From Papilionanthe hookeriana x Papilionanthe teres (lineage: Eukaryota; Streptophyta; Magnoliopsida; Asparagales; Orchidaceae), in the NCBI GenBank assembly GCA_022702705.1, contig CM040424.1, positions 143,907,165 to 143,971,164 of the forward strand: 64,000 bases of DNA, read 5' to 3'. Of the stretch, positions 48,530-59,683 are shown in pieces. The notes beneath the pieces were generated by a model, which saw only the letters and a program-made list of their open reading frames with translations, searched no databases and was not told the DNA's origin. Within the stretch, counting starts at the first letter, position 1, and every line of letters begins with the position of its first letter. A program made the position numbers and the translations under genes.

Positions 48530-50901
48530 GGAGAGGGTGGAGGGCCTCCCGTGGAGAGTTAGGGCTTGGGATCGACTGCTCTCGGCAAGAGAAGAACAGC
48601 TACAATGGCCACCGGGGATGGGGCGGCTCGAGCAAGGGAGAATTCCAAAGTTGGCTCACATGTGAGCTCTCGGCCATGGTGTTTTCCGGCGGCCTGGTGG
48701 CTGGCCGGCCAGGCATGGGTCACCCTCAAGTTCAGGTGGGTCAGGGCTGGGATTTGGTGCAAGCAATTGGCAATTACCATGTGTAAAGAGCTTGGATTGA
48801 AATGGAATGGGGGCAAGACCATTTTGGGTTCAAATGAGTCAACCCATGGTTTTGGGCTAGGTTCACCACCCAAGGCCCGGTCTTGGGCTGAAAAGGGTCA
48901 CTTGGGTCAGCCCAAGAGAGAATGGTGTGGTCTCCATCCATGATGAGGTGGCTAAGCATGGTTTAGTGTGTGACATGCTTAAGGTAAAAAGGGTTTAAGA
49001 AGGATTAGGAAAGGGGCCCTCCTTTTTCCATTAATGGCTTGATCACATGTCAAGCCTCCCATGGCTTCATGTGGCTTGTCCATGGCTTGCATGGCTCACC
49101 TTTGGCTTGGGAAAAGTGGAGTCAATTTCATGGAAATAGTTTTTAGGAATTTTTGGTGATTTGATGGAAATTTGTATGAAACTTGATTTGGAATGATTAG
49201 ATGATGAATTTAGGACTTAGGGAATGGCTTTTATTAAGTGGATGGCAAGTGGAGATGTCATGTGGGCTTTAGGGTAGATTTTGGGCTTTTTGAAATGGTT
49301 TTAGATGGGCTTTTAAGATGGTTTAGGAAAGTGGGTTTTTGAATTTTAAAATGGATTTTGGGATGAAATTTTAGTAAAGGCTTGGGCCAAATAATTGTTG
49401 GGTTTAGCTCATGGATGTATCATGAGTGACTTGAAGCAAATTGGGGGTGATTTGGGTTTGAATTGGGTTGAATTTGGGTTCTTTTGGTGAATGGGCCAAT
49501 ATAGGTCCAAGTGGGCCAAGTTGGGCCAATGTTGGGCTAGGGTTGAAATTGATGTAAAATTAATGTTCGGAAATGTTTATGGGAGTGTTTCAAAGAAGTT
49601 TTGACTTTGATTGGGCTTTGATTTTGGGGTTTGGGCTCATTTGGGTTAGGTTTGGGTTTAGGTCAAAATTGGGCCTTTTAGCTTTGGGTTGAATTTGAGT
49701 GGAGTTTGGGTCCAAATTTTGGGCAAATCATGTTAGTGTTTTGCTTGTGGGGATGCTAAGGAAGATTTAGAAAAGATTTGGGGTTAATTGGAGTTGAATT
49801 GGGTGAGTTTGGGTTAGGTTTGGGTCATGGGTCCAAATTGGGCTTTAAGGCCAAAAGTGAAATTGGATCCAAATGTCAATCAAATTGGACTTGGATTTGG
49901 TCTAGATTGGTATTGGGAATGTTGAATTGAAGTTTAGAATTGAATTGGACCAGAATTTGGGTCAATTGGATAGGTTTGGTTTGACATTGGGTTCACTTTG
50001 GGTTAAAATGGGTCAAATTGGGGGTTTTGACAAAAGTAGGGTAAATTGACAAAATTGGCCCATGGTATAGTTGAACAAAATGAAATTGGGAATATTTGGG
50101 ATTTTCTGGAATGTTCTGGGAATTTTCTGAATTTTTGGGATTTTGGGTTAAGAGGGGTATTTTGGGTATTTGGAGGGTATTGGGAGGTATTTTTGGAATT
50201 TTTGGTATTTTTGGGTATGGATGATCAATTTGAGTGATGTGGAAATGTCTGGGATTGATTTTGGGGAATTTTGGGTGATTTGGAAATTTTGAAAAATGCA
50301 GGTAATTTCGATGGCTTTGGGTAGGTTAAGCGTGTGTAGGGTCCCGGGGTCAAAATCGAAAATTTGGAAAATTGAAGATTGGGTAAATTTGAGTGGAATG
50401 AAATCATTTTGGTTGAGCCATGAAGCCACATCAAGCCTACATGTGCCATGAAGGGACTCATTTGAGGCATTCACTATGTTGTTCCTAACCCTCTTGCCCA
50501 AGGGCTTAGGGGTTAAGGACCATCCATGTGAATCACCTACATGAGTCGGGAGGTCAAGTTAGGTATGGGTGTGGTTTTAGGAGGTGTGTGAAAGTGTAGT
50601 GTATAAGTGTAGTGTGTGTGTAAGTCAGCCCTTCACTGCACCGGACCACCTGAGGCGGTCCTAAGGCCAAAGAGTCCTATAGGAACTCATCCTTTAAACT
50701 TCCACATTCGATTTCAACCCTCTAGGTGATTAGGGGTCTACAATCAAGTTTGTGGAGTTTGCAGGGAGTTAAGAAGTGGTTTGAAATTCTAGATGGTGGA
50801 TCCCAATTCTAGTCCTCTAAGATAGTCAAAAGAAAAGCCTAAGGCTAGATCCTAAGTACTAAAAAGAAGAAGAGAAGACCTTATCAAAAATGAGGTCAAC
50901 A

Positions 50902-51235
50902 AATGGACCACCAATAGGTGTGGTGAGCTGACGGAGCACACCGCGCGTATTGGTGTTGACCGAAACGATCAGCAAAACCAACACAGATTTCCAAGTGACA
51001 AACTTAGGACGAAGTAGAAGAGTTTCCGCTGGGGAGTGTCAAGTATATCTCTGAAACTGGAGATTCCTGAACTCTCACTGGGGAAAGGAAAAGGAGGTGA
51101 ATTCCAAATCACATGATCTGGGGAAATTTCAATTTAGATTTCATTTTGTTTTAGTTTAAGTTTTGATGTGTGAGCTTAGATTTTAGTTTGAAGTTTTGTT
51201 AAAATTAATTTGAAGGGATTTGATTTGAAATGAAA
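50902..51235. other. Junction region between G copy 3 and the E5 tandem array
   Basis: No gene. If copy 3 were the 3' LTR of E5, a polypurine tract should end at 50902 on the minus strand; none is there. The only purine run (GGGGAAAGGAAAAGGAGG, 51079-51096) is on the plus strand. Confidence 0.6.
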
Positions 51236-52135
51236 ATTGGAATTTCGTGGTTTTAGATGTAACATCTTCAACCTCAAAAGAAAATTGAATTGATTGGATT
51301 GAATCATTACAATGAGGAGAGATCTCAGAGTAATGCGGTATTGGATGTAAAATCCTTAACCTCAAGAGTTTGATTTTTGATGTATTTCATTGCAATAGGG
51401 AAAGAATCCTAAAGCAATGCAGTTTCGGATGTAAAATCCTCAACCCCAGGAATTTAATTTTGATGTATTTCATTGCGATAGGGAAAGAACCTAAAGCAAT
51501 GCAGTCTCAGATGTAAAATCCTCAGCCTCAAAAATTTGAATTTGATGTATTTCATTGCGATAGGGAAAAGACCCTAAAGCCATGCAGTCTCGGATGTAAA
51601 ATCCTCCACTCCAAAAAGTTTGAATTTGATGTATTTCATTGCGATAGGGAAAAGATCCTAAAGCAATGCAGTCTCGGATGTAAAATCCTCAACTCCAAAA
51701 ATTTTGAATTTTACGTATTTCATTGCGATAGGGAAAAGATCCTAAAGCAATGCAGTCTCGGATGTAAAATCCTCAACTCCAAAAAGTTTGAATTTGATGC
51801 ATTTCATTGCGATAGGGAAAAGATCCTAAAGCGATGCAGTCTCGGATGTAAAATCATCAACTCCAAAAAGTTTGAATTTGATGCATTTCATTGCGATAGG
51901 GAAAAGATCCTAAAGCAATGCAGTCTCGGATGTAAAATCCTCAACTCCAAAAAGTTTTGAATTTGATGTATTTCATTGCGATAGGGAAAAGATCCTAAAG
52001 CAATGCGATCTCGGATGTAAAATCCTCAACTCCAAAAAGTTTGAATTTGATGTATTTCATTGCGATAGGGAAAAGATCCTAAAGCAATGCGGTCTCGGAT
52101 GTAAAATCCTCAACTCCAAAAAGTTTGAATTTTGA
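51236..52135. repeat. 84-bp tandem array in the E5 3' region
   Basis: About ten units. The phrase GATAGGGAAAAG starts at 51559, 51643, 51727, 51811, 51895, 51980 and 52064, so the period is 84 (once 85); older units to the left are 82-83 apart and more diverged. Each unit holds ttcattgcgataggg, aaagcaatgcagtctcgga and tgtaaaatcctcaactcc. Tandem arrays in the 3' untranslated region are known for Tat/Ogre elements. Confidence 0.95.
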
Positions 52136-53131
52136 TAGTCATTGACTTTGCAAAGATTTGTAGTGTTGATTTGAAAAAGTGTGGAATTTTGGTGTTTCGA
52201 GAATTTCATGAAAATTGTAAAAGACTTTCATGGAAGGAAATAGATTAGGAGGGAATATGTAGATGTCACATATCCCGTTCAAAAGAGTTGATCGGAAGTT
52301 GCTGGTTTGGATTGGATATAATTCCTCGCCATCAGATTCGATCCGTGTCAATGGAATCAACCGCTTCTATCCCAGACAAAGGGGAAGAGTAGAACGGATT
52401 GGATTTCAGATTTGGAAGATTGAATTTGAAATCGATTGAAATTTGATTTGAAATTTGATTTGAAATTTGATTTGAAATTTGGAAAGCTTGAATTCGAAAT
52501 TTGATTTAGATTTGATTTGAAATTTGGAAGATCAAATTTGAAATTTGATCGAGATTGGATTTGAAATTTGATTGAGAATTTGATTTGAGATTTGAGTTGA
52601 TTGAATTTGAAATTTGGAAGGATGAGTTTGAACTCGATTGAAATTTGATTTAAGATTCGATTTGAAATTTATGTTCATTTTGTCTCGTCTTTTAATTATT
52701 CAAATTTTATTTTATCGTTTATTTAATGTTCATGTGAATTTAGTGTTCGTCATTTTTAGATTTTTAAGGAAAGTTTTCTTTTATCCTTTTTTTATTTCTT
52801 TTCTCGTTCTTTGTTCGAAGTTCATTTAACTTTAATGGCGTTTCCAGATCAATTTGCACAAAAGAGGTGAAGGCCAAAAATGTGACATGGTCACTTTCAT
52901 TCCAATCATGTCGAAGATACATCATACAACTTGATCTGGCATATATTTCATACAATCCATGTAGACTCAAAACGGACTATGTATGATCTTCGTCGATCCA
53001 TCAAAAGAAACATTTGTCAAAAATCCATGTCTGAATAGTGGGGTACATGGTTAATAACATCACCTTCCAAGCCATCCTTGGCAAGGATGCCGGCTGGATG
53101 TACGTTGGAGGTGTGATATCTCCCATGTAAC
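52136..53131 (-). mobile_element. E5 region between the AlkB-like ORF and the tandem array
   Basis: Non-coding as far as I can see. 52400-52670 is a degenerate simple repeat of GATTTGAAATTT. The minus ORF at 52970-52764 has no recognisable motif. Confidence 0.6.
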
Positions 53132-54629
53132 TCACAGCTCGTAAGGCCGGAGGCTCTCTAGCTTCGGGTCTGGCTAGAAATTGTAAGGTGTCTTCCTGTC
53201 GTCCATCCTTCTAAAAGTAACTGAGATCCGCTTCACCGGTACTCTTGGTATGCAATGCTTAGCGATATCTCGCTCCGTTGCCCTTCGGCATCATGACGGA
53301 ACCTACCGGTAAAGGTATCTTCACCGGCCCTCGGAACTCACTCGGGCCTCGCTATCCGGAGGTCGGATCCGAACATGATGTTACACTCGTTCGGGAAAGA
53401 GACTATGCGAAAGGTCCGACAAAGTCGTGGTGATCTATGTGTGGGGGTATGCAGTCACCCCGCTTGTAGATGTTGATAATGCAGCTATTGGGTATGCAAT
53501 CAGCTGGCGAGTACCCTCCATGTTATCAATCTCTTTACCATTCTCTTGATGACTAATGGCATCGGATCCACTCGGCCATGACGGAGTATTCCGGTGGGTT
53601 TCCCTTCCTGTCCTCCGCAAAGTTGTAACAAGCATCCACATCGTATTGTGATTCTTCCCTTCCCTGGCATCCATCTCCGGGGTTCCGAGTATGTGTTTTC
53701 CCTCAGGCGGCCTGCTCGGCCCATTCTTTTCAAATCCCGGATGCAATCCACGATTTGATGTTGTTCATACTCTGAGAATACGTCTGTATGTAGCTCGAGG
53801 CCCTCTAGTATATTGATTCTTCTGCCTCTAATTCTCTCAAAGTATTCAAAGGTTTTCTTTTCAACATTCTGCATTCTCTCCAGCTCGTATTCCAGAATGA
53901 TCCGCGATGACGAGGCCTCGGTGACATATTGTGGGATATACGGTTCAATCCCTTCACGTTCTCCCGCATACCTCGGCTCCTCGGGGATGATGTCCGTCGG
54001 GACATCCCCCGGGTTGCTCTCGCAACAAGGTCATGCATTACCGGTGGTTCTATCCGGTGGCGTGGTAGCCTTCTTTCTTCTCGGTCTTTGTGAGATTTCC
54101 CCGGTCCTTTCGTTATCCTAGGAGCTGGCCTCCTTTCTTCAGGTTCCTGGTGAACCGGTGTCCTTGAAGTGTATGTACTGGCATTAGCAACTGTCTCGTC
54201 GCGCTGGTCCGTAGCTAGTTTTATTAACATCTTACGGATACGGCGATTCTTATTTCTTCTTTGCGTTGCTGTGAGAGTAGCTCTTCGAACTTCTTGAGTC
54301 TCTGTGGGCGCGGCGCTGACAAGCTCGCCTCTCGCCGTAGCGACTACGGACTTCATTTTCTTATCTTCTTCGGTGTTTGCCTTTCTTTTCTTACTCGCTG
54401 GATTGGTGGCTTGGGCCACCCACTTTCATCACCTGTCTGCCCGGGCGAGTTCTTCTCGGTCAACCGGGACCCGGTCACTTTCCTCGTATCGTAGGCTCGC
54501 CGGTGCGAAATCCGAGTCAATCTCGATTATCGCTCCATCTTTAACCCTCTTTTCATCGAGTGCAAGGCTTACGCCATTCTTAAAGTTCAGGACCAACCGC
54601 CCGTTCGACATTTCCTCGCGAAAAGACAA
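53132..54629 (-). pseudogene. AlkB-like 2-oxoglutarate/Fe(II) dioxygenase ORF (ALKBH9/10 type) carried by E5
   Basis: About 499 codons on the E5 coding strand, 225 bases after the integrase stop. Codons 1-270 are charged, Arg/Glu-rich, with an in-frame TGA at 54429-54431. The domain starts near 53815 (N-I-L-E-G-L-E-L-H-T-D-V-F-S) and runs through G-R-L-R-E-N-T-Y, P-R-R-W-M-P-G-K-G-R-I-T-I near 53670, N-S-C-I-I-N-I-Y near 53485, and the H-I-D iron motif (His 53439-53441, Asp 53433-53435). It ends with A-K-H-C (His 53255-53257) and K-R-I-S-V-T-F-R (Arg 53228-53230, which should bind 2-oxoglutarate). These are the hallmarks of plant ALKBH9/10, which remove m6A from RNA. Frameshifts (near 53880-54060, 53620, 53500, 53400, 53340, 53260) and a TAG at 53174-53176 disable this copy. 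Same strand and position suggest an element gene rather than a chance host fragment; that is inference. Confidence 0.85.
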
Positions 54630-54853
54630 GGAAAAGGATCGAGGGTCATACTAAGAACAAGAACATTAAGAAAATGTTTATTAAAGACACATTTTTTTTA
54701 TATATATATTTTTTATATTTTCAAATTTAACAGGAATGAAGTAGGATAAGATCAGGGAAGAGATTTTGATTTGGAAAAGAAAACAAGGAAAACTTAATTA
54801 TCATGACTTTATTTATTTTAGCACATTTTATTATTTTTCGGGTTCGGACCCAA
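54630..54853 (-). other. Spacer between E5 integrase and AlkB-like ORF
   Basis: AT-rich (about 54690-54840), unlike the GC-richer genes either side. No gene; it could hold the end of an intron or a splice site, but none is clear. Confidence 0.6.
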
Positions 54854-56163
54854 TCATAAGTAATTACTTTCGCCCGTGTTTCTTAGGGATGAAGAATTCA
54901 TTCCTTCGAAACATCGAGTAGCGTAATATTTTTTCAAGTATCGTCCGTTGATCGGAAGCATATGTCGTTCTCCTCGGCAATTCACTAGCCGGTAGGAACC
55001 TCCCGAGTATACCGCTTCAACCACAAACGGTCATTCCCAAGTGGGTTCAAATTTTCCTCCTATCTTGTGGTGTGCAAGAATAGGTCTCTCGAGAACGAGA
55101 ACTAAGTCACCAACTTTGAAGGTTCTTGGGCGGACCGGCTTGTCATGGGCTTGAACCATCTTAGCTTGGTATAGTTCTAAATTTTGTTGCGTCGCAAGTC
55201 TTTTCCCTTCCGGGCTTTCTAATTCTTCTAGTCGTAATTTGGAGTTCTCTTCCATCGTGATCTTGTTTGCAACTGCAATTCTGAGTGAAGGAAGCTGAAC
55301 CTCTAAAGGTAACACTGCCTCGGACCCATACACCAGAGCGTAAGGTGTAGCTTGAGTAGGAGTTCGAAGGTTGTCCGGTAGGCCCATAAGGCTTCTAACA
55401 ACTTCTCGTGCCAATTTCTCTTATTATCGTCCAAAGTTTTCTTTAAGATTTGAACGAGAGTTTTATTAAAAGCCTCGGCGAGGCCGTTCGCTCTTGGGTA
55501 GTAAATTGTCGAGTATCGCCGTCGATTCCGTGTCTCCCGACAAAATTGTTGATTTGCGTGCTTCCGAATGCCGACCCATTATCCAAGATGATCTCGCGCG
55601 GCACTCCGAAACGGTAAACAACTTGGTTCTTGAAAACCGTAGCACGTGGTGTGCTTTCACTTCTCTAAGCGAAACTGCCTCTGCCCACTTGGAAAAGTAA
55701 TCTGTAGCCGCAAGAATGAAACGATGCCCTTTTGAAGATGGTGGTTCTATCGGACCCACTATATCTGTGCCCCAACATTCAAATGGCCACGACGCAATTG
55801 TCGGATGTAGCACATTTGGAGGTTGGTGTAGAACCACTCCGTGTACTTGGCATTGGTGACAGCTCTTGGCGATTTTCATGCGATCGATCATCATTGAGGG
55901 CCGTAGTACCCTAGTCTTTTAATTTTCATTTTCATCTTCGGACTCGATCGGTGAGCGCCATGGAGTCCCGAATGCACCTCTTTAACGATTTCACGGGCCT
56001 CGGACCCGCTTAGGCACCTTAGCCACATTTGATCAAAAGACCTTCCGTACAATGTGTTGTTTATTAATGCATAAGACGGAGTTCTTTTCTTGATCCGATG
56101 GGCCAACGACCTATCGTCCGGTAGCTTTCTGTTTGCGGGTAGTCTACTAATGGTCATCCCCAA
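54854..56163 (-). pseudogene. E5 pol: integrase (Tat/Ogre type)
   Basis: Zinc domain: V-H-S-G-L-H-G-A-H near 56040 and C-H-Q-C-Q near 55857. Core: Asp in G-T-D-I-V-G-P-I near 55765, then A-A-T-D-Y-F-S-K-W-A-E-A-V near 55700. After 55640 frameshifts hide the second Asp and the Glu. The C-terminal part at 55414-55031 has T-P-T-Q-A-T-P-Y, L-V-Y-G-S-E-A-V-L-P, V-R-P-R-T-F-K-V-G-D-L-V-L and ends with G-R-Y-L-K-K-Y-Y before TGA at 54854-54856. These phrases are typical of the Tat lineage and quite unlike the Athila integrases in this window. Confidence 0.88.
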
Positions 56164-56269
56164 TCTTCCGTGTTTTCCGTCACCGTTGCAACCGATTCTT
56201 TTTCTTTTTCGATTTGTGTATTGTGTCTATGTCGAGTCGTGATAGGACCTGACGTCCGTGAATTGACAC

Positions 56270-57213
56270 TTCCACTGATTCATCTTGCAAACAGGTAAAT
56301 TCTTTCGCGAGACGGGCTAAAGCATCTGCTAAAGCATTTTCTTTTCTGGGAATTTTGTAGATCGTCACATTTGGAATTTGTTCCAACAACTGTATGGCAT
56401 ACTGGAAGTATTGCTCGAGTCTTGGTTTTAAAATTCGTACTCGTCCGCGATCCGTTGAATGATTAACTCGCGAATCCCCGTAGATGTTGATGTCTCGTTA
56501 TTCCCATCCGAATGGTTAATTCCGATCCTCGTTATGAGGGCTTCGTATTCCGCTTCGTTGTTTGTACATGGTTACGTTAAGTGGTAGGAGTATCTTAACA
56601 TCCCCCGCTCCGGTGTTATAAAGATTAGCCCGATTCCCGCCTTACCGGGCACTATCACTCGCGATTCTTCGTCTTTGTGTGCTGAAGATGCTCCGTCGAA
56701 ATATAATTCCCAACGTCGATCATCAGGGTCTTCCAGGCTCATTATTTATTCATCTGGCAAATCGTCATTGAGGGGAGATTCTGCCGGCAAAAGGGTGTGC
56801 TGCGAGAAAGTCTGCTAAGACTTGTCTCTTCACGGCACGAAGAGGCACGAAAGTTATATCAAATTGCAATAATATCATTGACCATCTAGCAAGTCTGCCG
56901 GAAAGTGTTGGACGAGTCATCAAGTATTGCAATGGATTAAATTTCGAGATCGGGTTGACCTTATGAGAAAGCTTGTTGTGCTTGAGCTTTTGAGCGGCGA
57001 AGATCTGGGCAAAACATTGATTTTCATTTGCGGGATACCTTACTTCCGTCGGAAGTAAACGACGGCTTAAGTAGTAAAGAGCATTTTCTTTACCCTCATC
57101 ATTGACCCAGGCTAACGTGGCTCCGAGAGATTCGTCTAAAGCCGCGGTGTAAAGTATCGCCGGTCTACACCGAGACCGGGGTCGCTAAGACAGGAGGTGT
57201 CATTAAATATTGT
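56270..57213 (-). pseudogene. E5 pol: RNase H region, with a second (archaeal-like) RNase H
   Basis: After RT comes a decayed first RNase H (57200-56760). A second domain begins with W-E-L-Y-F-D-G-A-S-S near 56710 and ends with I-P-R-K-E-N-A-L-A-D-A-L-A-R-L near 56330. A second, archaeal-type RNase H is a known mark of the Tat lineage. Several frameshifts lie between 56640 and 56400. Assignment of the first domain is by position only. Confidence 0.75.
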
Positions 57214-58100
57214 TTAATGTCCTCGAAGGCCTTCTCGGCATTTCTCTTCCCAAATAAATTTGGCGTCCTTTTTAACTAGTGCCGAGAAAGGCTGACACCT
57301 ACCCGACAAGTTTGAGATAAAGCGTCGAAGATATGCCAGCTTCCCTTGAAAAGATCGTAGTTGTTTTAAGGTTTTGGGAGGCGGCATTTCTAAGATAGCT
57401 TTAATCTTTTCCGGGTCGATTTCAACTCCACGATGTCGGACAACGAATCCTAAGAATTTCCCGGAGGTGACGCCGAAGGCGCATTTTAAGGGATTCATCT
57501 TAAGGTTAAATTGTCTTAATCGTTCGAAAACAATTCTCAAATCATACAGGTGGTTTTCCTTTACTTTGCTTTTGATGACCACATCGTCCACGTAACATTC
57601 GACTTAATTATGGATGAGATCATCAAAAATTCTTATCATTGCTCTCTGGTAGGTTGTTCCTGCGTTCTTCAGTCCGAATGGCATCACTGTGTAGCAAAAT
57701 ACTCCGATCGGCGTTCTGAATGCTGTAAGCTTTTCATCTTCTGGAGCCATTTTTATCTGGTTGTATCCTGAAGATCCATCCATGAATGAAAATATCTCAT
57801 GTGTCGAAGCAATGTCGATCATTAATTCTGGGATCGGTAGAGGGAATTCATCTTTTGGACATGCCTTGTTTAAATCTCTGAAGTCCACACAAATTCTGAT
57901 CTGACCATTCTTCTTTCGACTGGCACCACATTGGCTAACCAAGTCGGGTATTGTTCTTCAAGGACAAATTTAGCGTCTATTAGCTTTTTAACTTCGGCTA
58001 TGACTTGTTGTTCGATTTCTAGACGCATTCTTCCGGGACCTTGTCCGATCGGGACGAAGTAGGATCCACTCCTAGCTTATGGATCGCGACCTCCGGAGCT
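57214..58100 (-). pseudogene. E5 pol: reverse transcriptase (Tat/Ogre type)
   Basis: K-K-N-G-Q-I-R-I-C-V-D-F-R-D-L-N-K-A near 57910, F-M-D-G-S-S-G-Y-N-Q-I with the first catalytic Asp near 57780, M-P-F-G-L-K-N-A near 57680, and the intact catalytic box Y-V-D-D at 57583-57594. Then M-N-P-L-K-C-A-F-G-V and G-K-L-A-Y-L-R-R-F-I-S-N-L. One stop (57604) and a frameshift before 57942 break it. The phrases separate it clearly from the Athila RTs in this window, which have F-x-D-D. Confidence 0.92.
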
Positions 58101-58749
58101 AATCCTGGCATTTCATCGTAGTTCCAAGCAAAACAGTCTTTAAATTCCATTAATAACTTGATTATTTCTTCGGAGTCTTCTTTATTGAGTAAGGAGCTAA
58201 CAAAGGTAGGTCTAGGCTCTTCGCTAGTACCTAAGTTAACTTCCGTTAACTCATCTATTGTAGATTTAATTTCTTCTTTGAATTCTGGTGGAGAGTCTCC
58301 AATTTGTAAATCTTCGAGTTCGTCTGTAGTTTCCATGCAGTTTTCATTAGACTCGCAAGTGACAACCAAGCAAAATTCAGTATCGTCAACAGATCCTACT
58401 GTGCTGAATCCGAGTCCATACTTTGAATTGGGTGGACGACCGGAGTTATTCCATAACTTTTCAAAATGTTGTGATTGACCTTTTGTCCATTGTCGAGGTA
58501 AGAAACCACGTTGAATTAAATTTTGAACACAGGGAGAGTACCACTCAAAAGGTAATTCCATTAATTCTATGAAGTGACATCTTCAAATTGTACATTATTT
58601 TCAGCTTTGGAGGAAGAAGCACCACGGTAGAATTTGATTGGCTTTGCACCGTCGCTACGTACCTCTTTGACCACCATACCCTCGATCTTGTTAGAATGGA
58701 TCGGGGTTAGGGTCATAGTATGTACGTAGTGGTTAATCTTCTCGTACAT
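58101..58749 (-). pseudogene. E5 pol: linker between protease and RT
   Basis: Two open pieces. The first (58749-58567) ends in F-E-D-V. The second (from 58561) holds W-Y-S-P-C-V-Q-N-L and R-G-F-L-P-R-Q-W, an acidic middle and the pre-RT block F-K-D-C-F-A-W-N-Y-D-E-M-P-G-L near 58110. That last block (in other copies F-x-D-V-F-A-W-S-Y) is standard in the Tat lineage. Ogre elements often have an intron between protease and RT; I cannot place one here. Confidence 0.8.
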
Positions 58750-58811
58750 TGATTTGTATTCTTCATTCTTTTCATCTTCGAGGGAGATCTTGAATTGCGG
58801 CTTCTTCCGAC

Positions 58812-59045
58812 TTATCGCCGCTGCTTCTTGTTTGATTTCTTTTTCTTCTTCAGAACTGTCTTCCCAATCAACATTATATTAATTTCCAAGTATGCTAGTG
58901 TTCGGAGACTCATTATATTAATCGATGCTCCCGGATCCACCAATACTCCGGAGAGCGTAAACTTCCCAATTGTAAGCTGAAATGTACAACGGTCGGTTGT
59001 GATCTGCCGTCCCAAGTAATAGGTCATTGTCCATGAAGGTAACAC
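58812..59045 (-). pseudogene. E5 protease
   Basis: Retropepsin fragment of 77 codons. The catalytic motif is V-D-P-G-A-S-I-N-I-M near 58940, with Pro in place of Ser/Thr; related plant elements also show D-P-G, so this may be native. It is preceded by F-T-L-S-G-V-L. A Lys-rich end (58840-58812) runs into a stop; the frame beyond is shifted. Confidence 0.82.
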
Positions 59046-59143
59046 CTCGTCGTTCCTTTAACGAGCAAACCTCATCTAAGGAATCTCCGGCCATTTGAGC
59101 TAAGCAAATTTCCGGATCAAATAAGGCCTCGATCGAGCTTCTC

Positions 59144-59683
59144 TCATCTCCTTTGATAAGATGAGAGCATCGTAGATGCTCGGCTTGGCGGTAGTTTCCT
59201 AAGATGGGCTAGCACGTTGTAGTCCACTTTATTTCCATGTGTCTCGGCTTCTTCTCGAATGGGTATTTCTTCCGCTGGGTTGGTTCTTCTTGAACAACCA
59301 CCCGCTTTCCTTTGTCCTTTGGACCCATTCTCGGAGGTAGAACTCTTCCACTTCTTAAGTTGACTTCGTAATTTCTTCGAATCTAGTGTTGAGCTTGCTC
59401 GGTGTTTCTTCTTGAATTGGAATGACGAGTTCTTCCGGATTAGCTTCGAATCGAAGGCTCTAACTCTATTATGACTCGGAGCTCCACGAAACTCGCAGAT
59501 AGATTCGTTGTTTGTTAAACTCTCGTAGCCTCCTTGATGGATGTCTTCTTTGTCATTTTGATCGTCGAGATTGTGTATGATTTGAGAATTGTCGTTGGTA
59601 TCGAAATCGATGTCCGGATTGTCGCTAGTTACGTAATCATTAGAAATGAGCCAAAACGTAGCCAACGCCATCACCCTTATCAT
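59144..59683 (-). pseudogene. E5 region upstream of protease (end of gag or linker)
   Basis: An open stretch of 179 codons. The start is acidic (D-N-P-D-I-D-F-D). The middle is basic, and the end, near 59200, has D-Y-N-V-L-A-H-L-R-K-L-P, which in Tat elements lies just before protease. Gag itself is not seen; it would lie to the right, beyond the insertion of G copy 4. Confidence 0.65.

Larger units (their letters stand above)
43383..50901 (-). mobile_element. G copy 3: 7,519-bp giant LTR-like unit
   Basis: Reverse complement of copy 2 over its whole length: it starts TGTTGACCTC at 50901 and ends ATGCCGACA at 43383. In one 84-base stretch compared by eye (about 44600-44683 against 26031-26114) only two bases differ; other parts differ more. 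The flanks do not match (AACCC left, AATGG right) and belong to different elements (E4 left, E5 right). It is therefore not a simple solo insertion and may be the 3' LTR of an element whose inside is E5. It carries a TATTTAAA box (48522-48529) and a long TTTAA tract (45490-45960). ORFs on both strands at 47.8-48.9 kb are GC-rich shadows. Confidence 0.82.

Noticed and set aside
47771..48959. Several ORFs of 100-140 codons on both strands in G copy 3 (and counterparts in copies 2 and 4)
   Set aside because: They overlap on both strands, follow the GC-rich part of the unit, differ in frame between copies and show no domain.
19858..50901. Inverted pair of 7.5-kb units (copies 2 and 3) as terminal inverted repeats of a giant DNA transposon
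   Set aside because: Copy 2 alone has its own 5-bp duplication, TG...CA ends and an interrupted ORF joining across it; the two units inserted in different elements.
51015..51040. Plus-strand TTTCCGCTGGGGAGT, resembling the tRNA-Arg type primer binding site of Ogre elements
   Set aside because: E5 runs on the minus strand, so a PBS here would be on the wrong strand and the wrong end; the match is partial.
51079..51096. Purine-rich run that could be a polypurine tract
   Set aside because: On the plus strand, not bordering any LTR start; no matching element.
52764..52970. 68-codon minus ORF after the AlkB-like ORF
   Set aside because: No motif, ends in simple sequence; probably chance.
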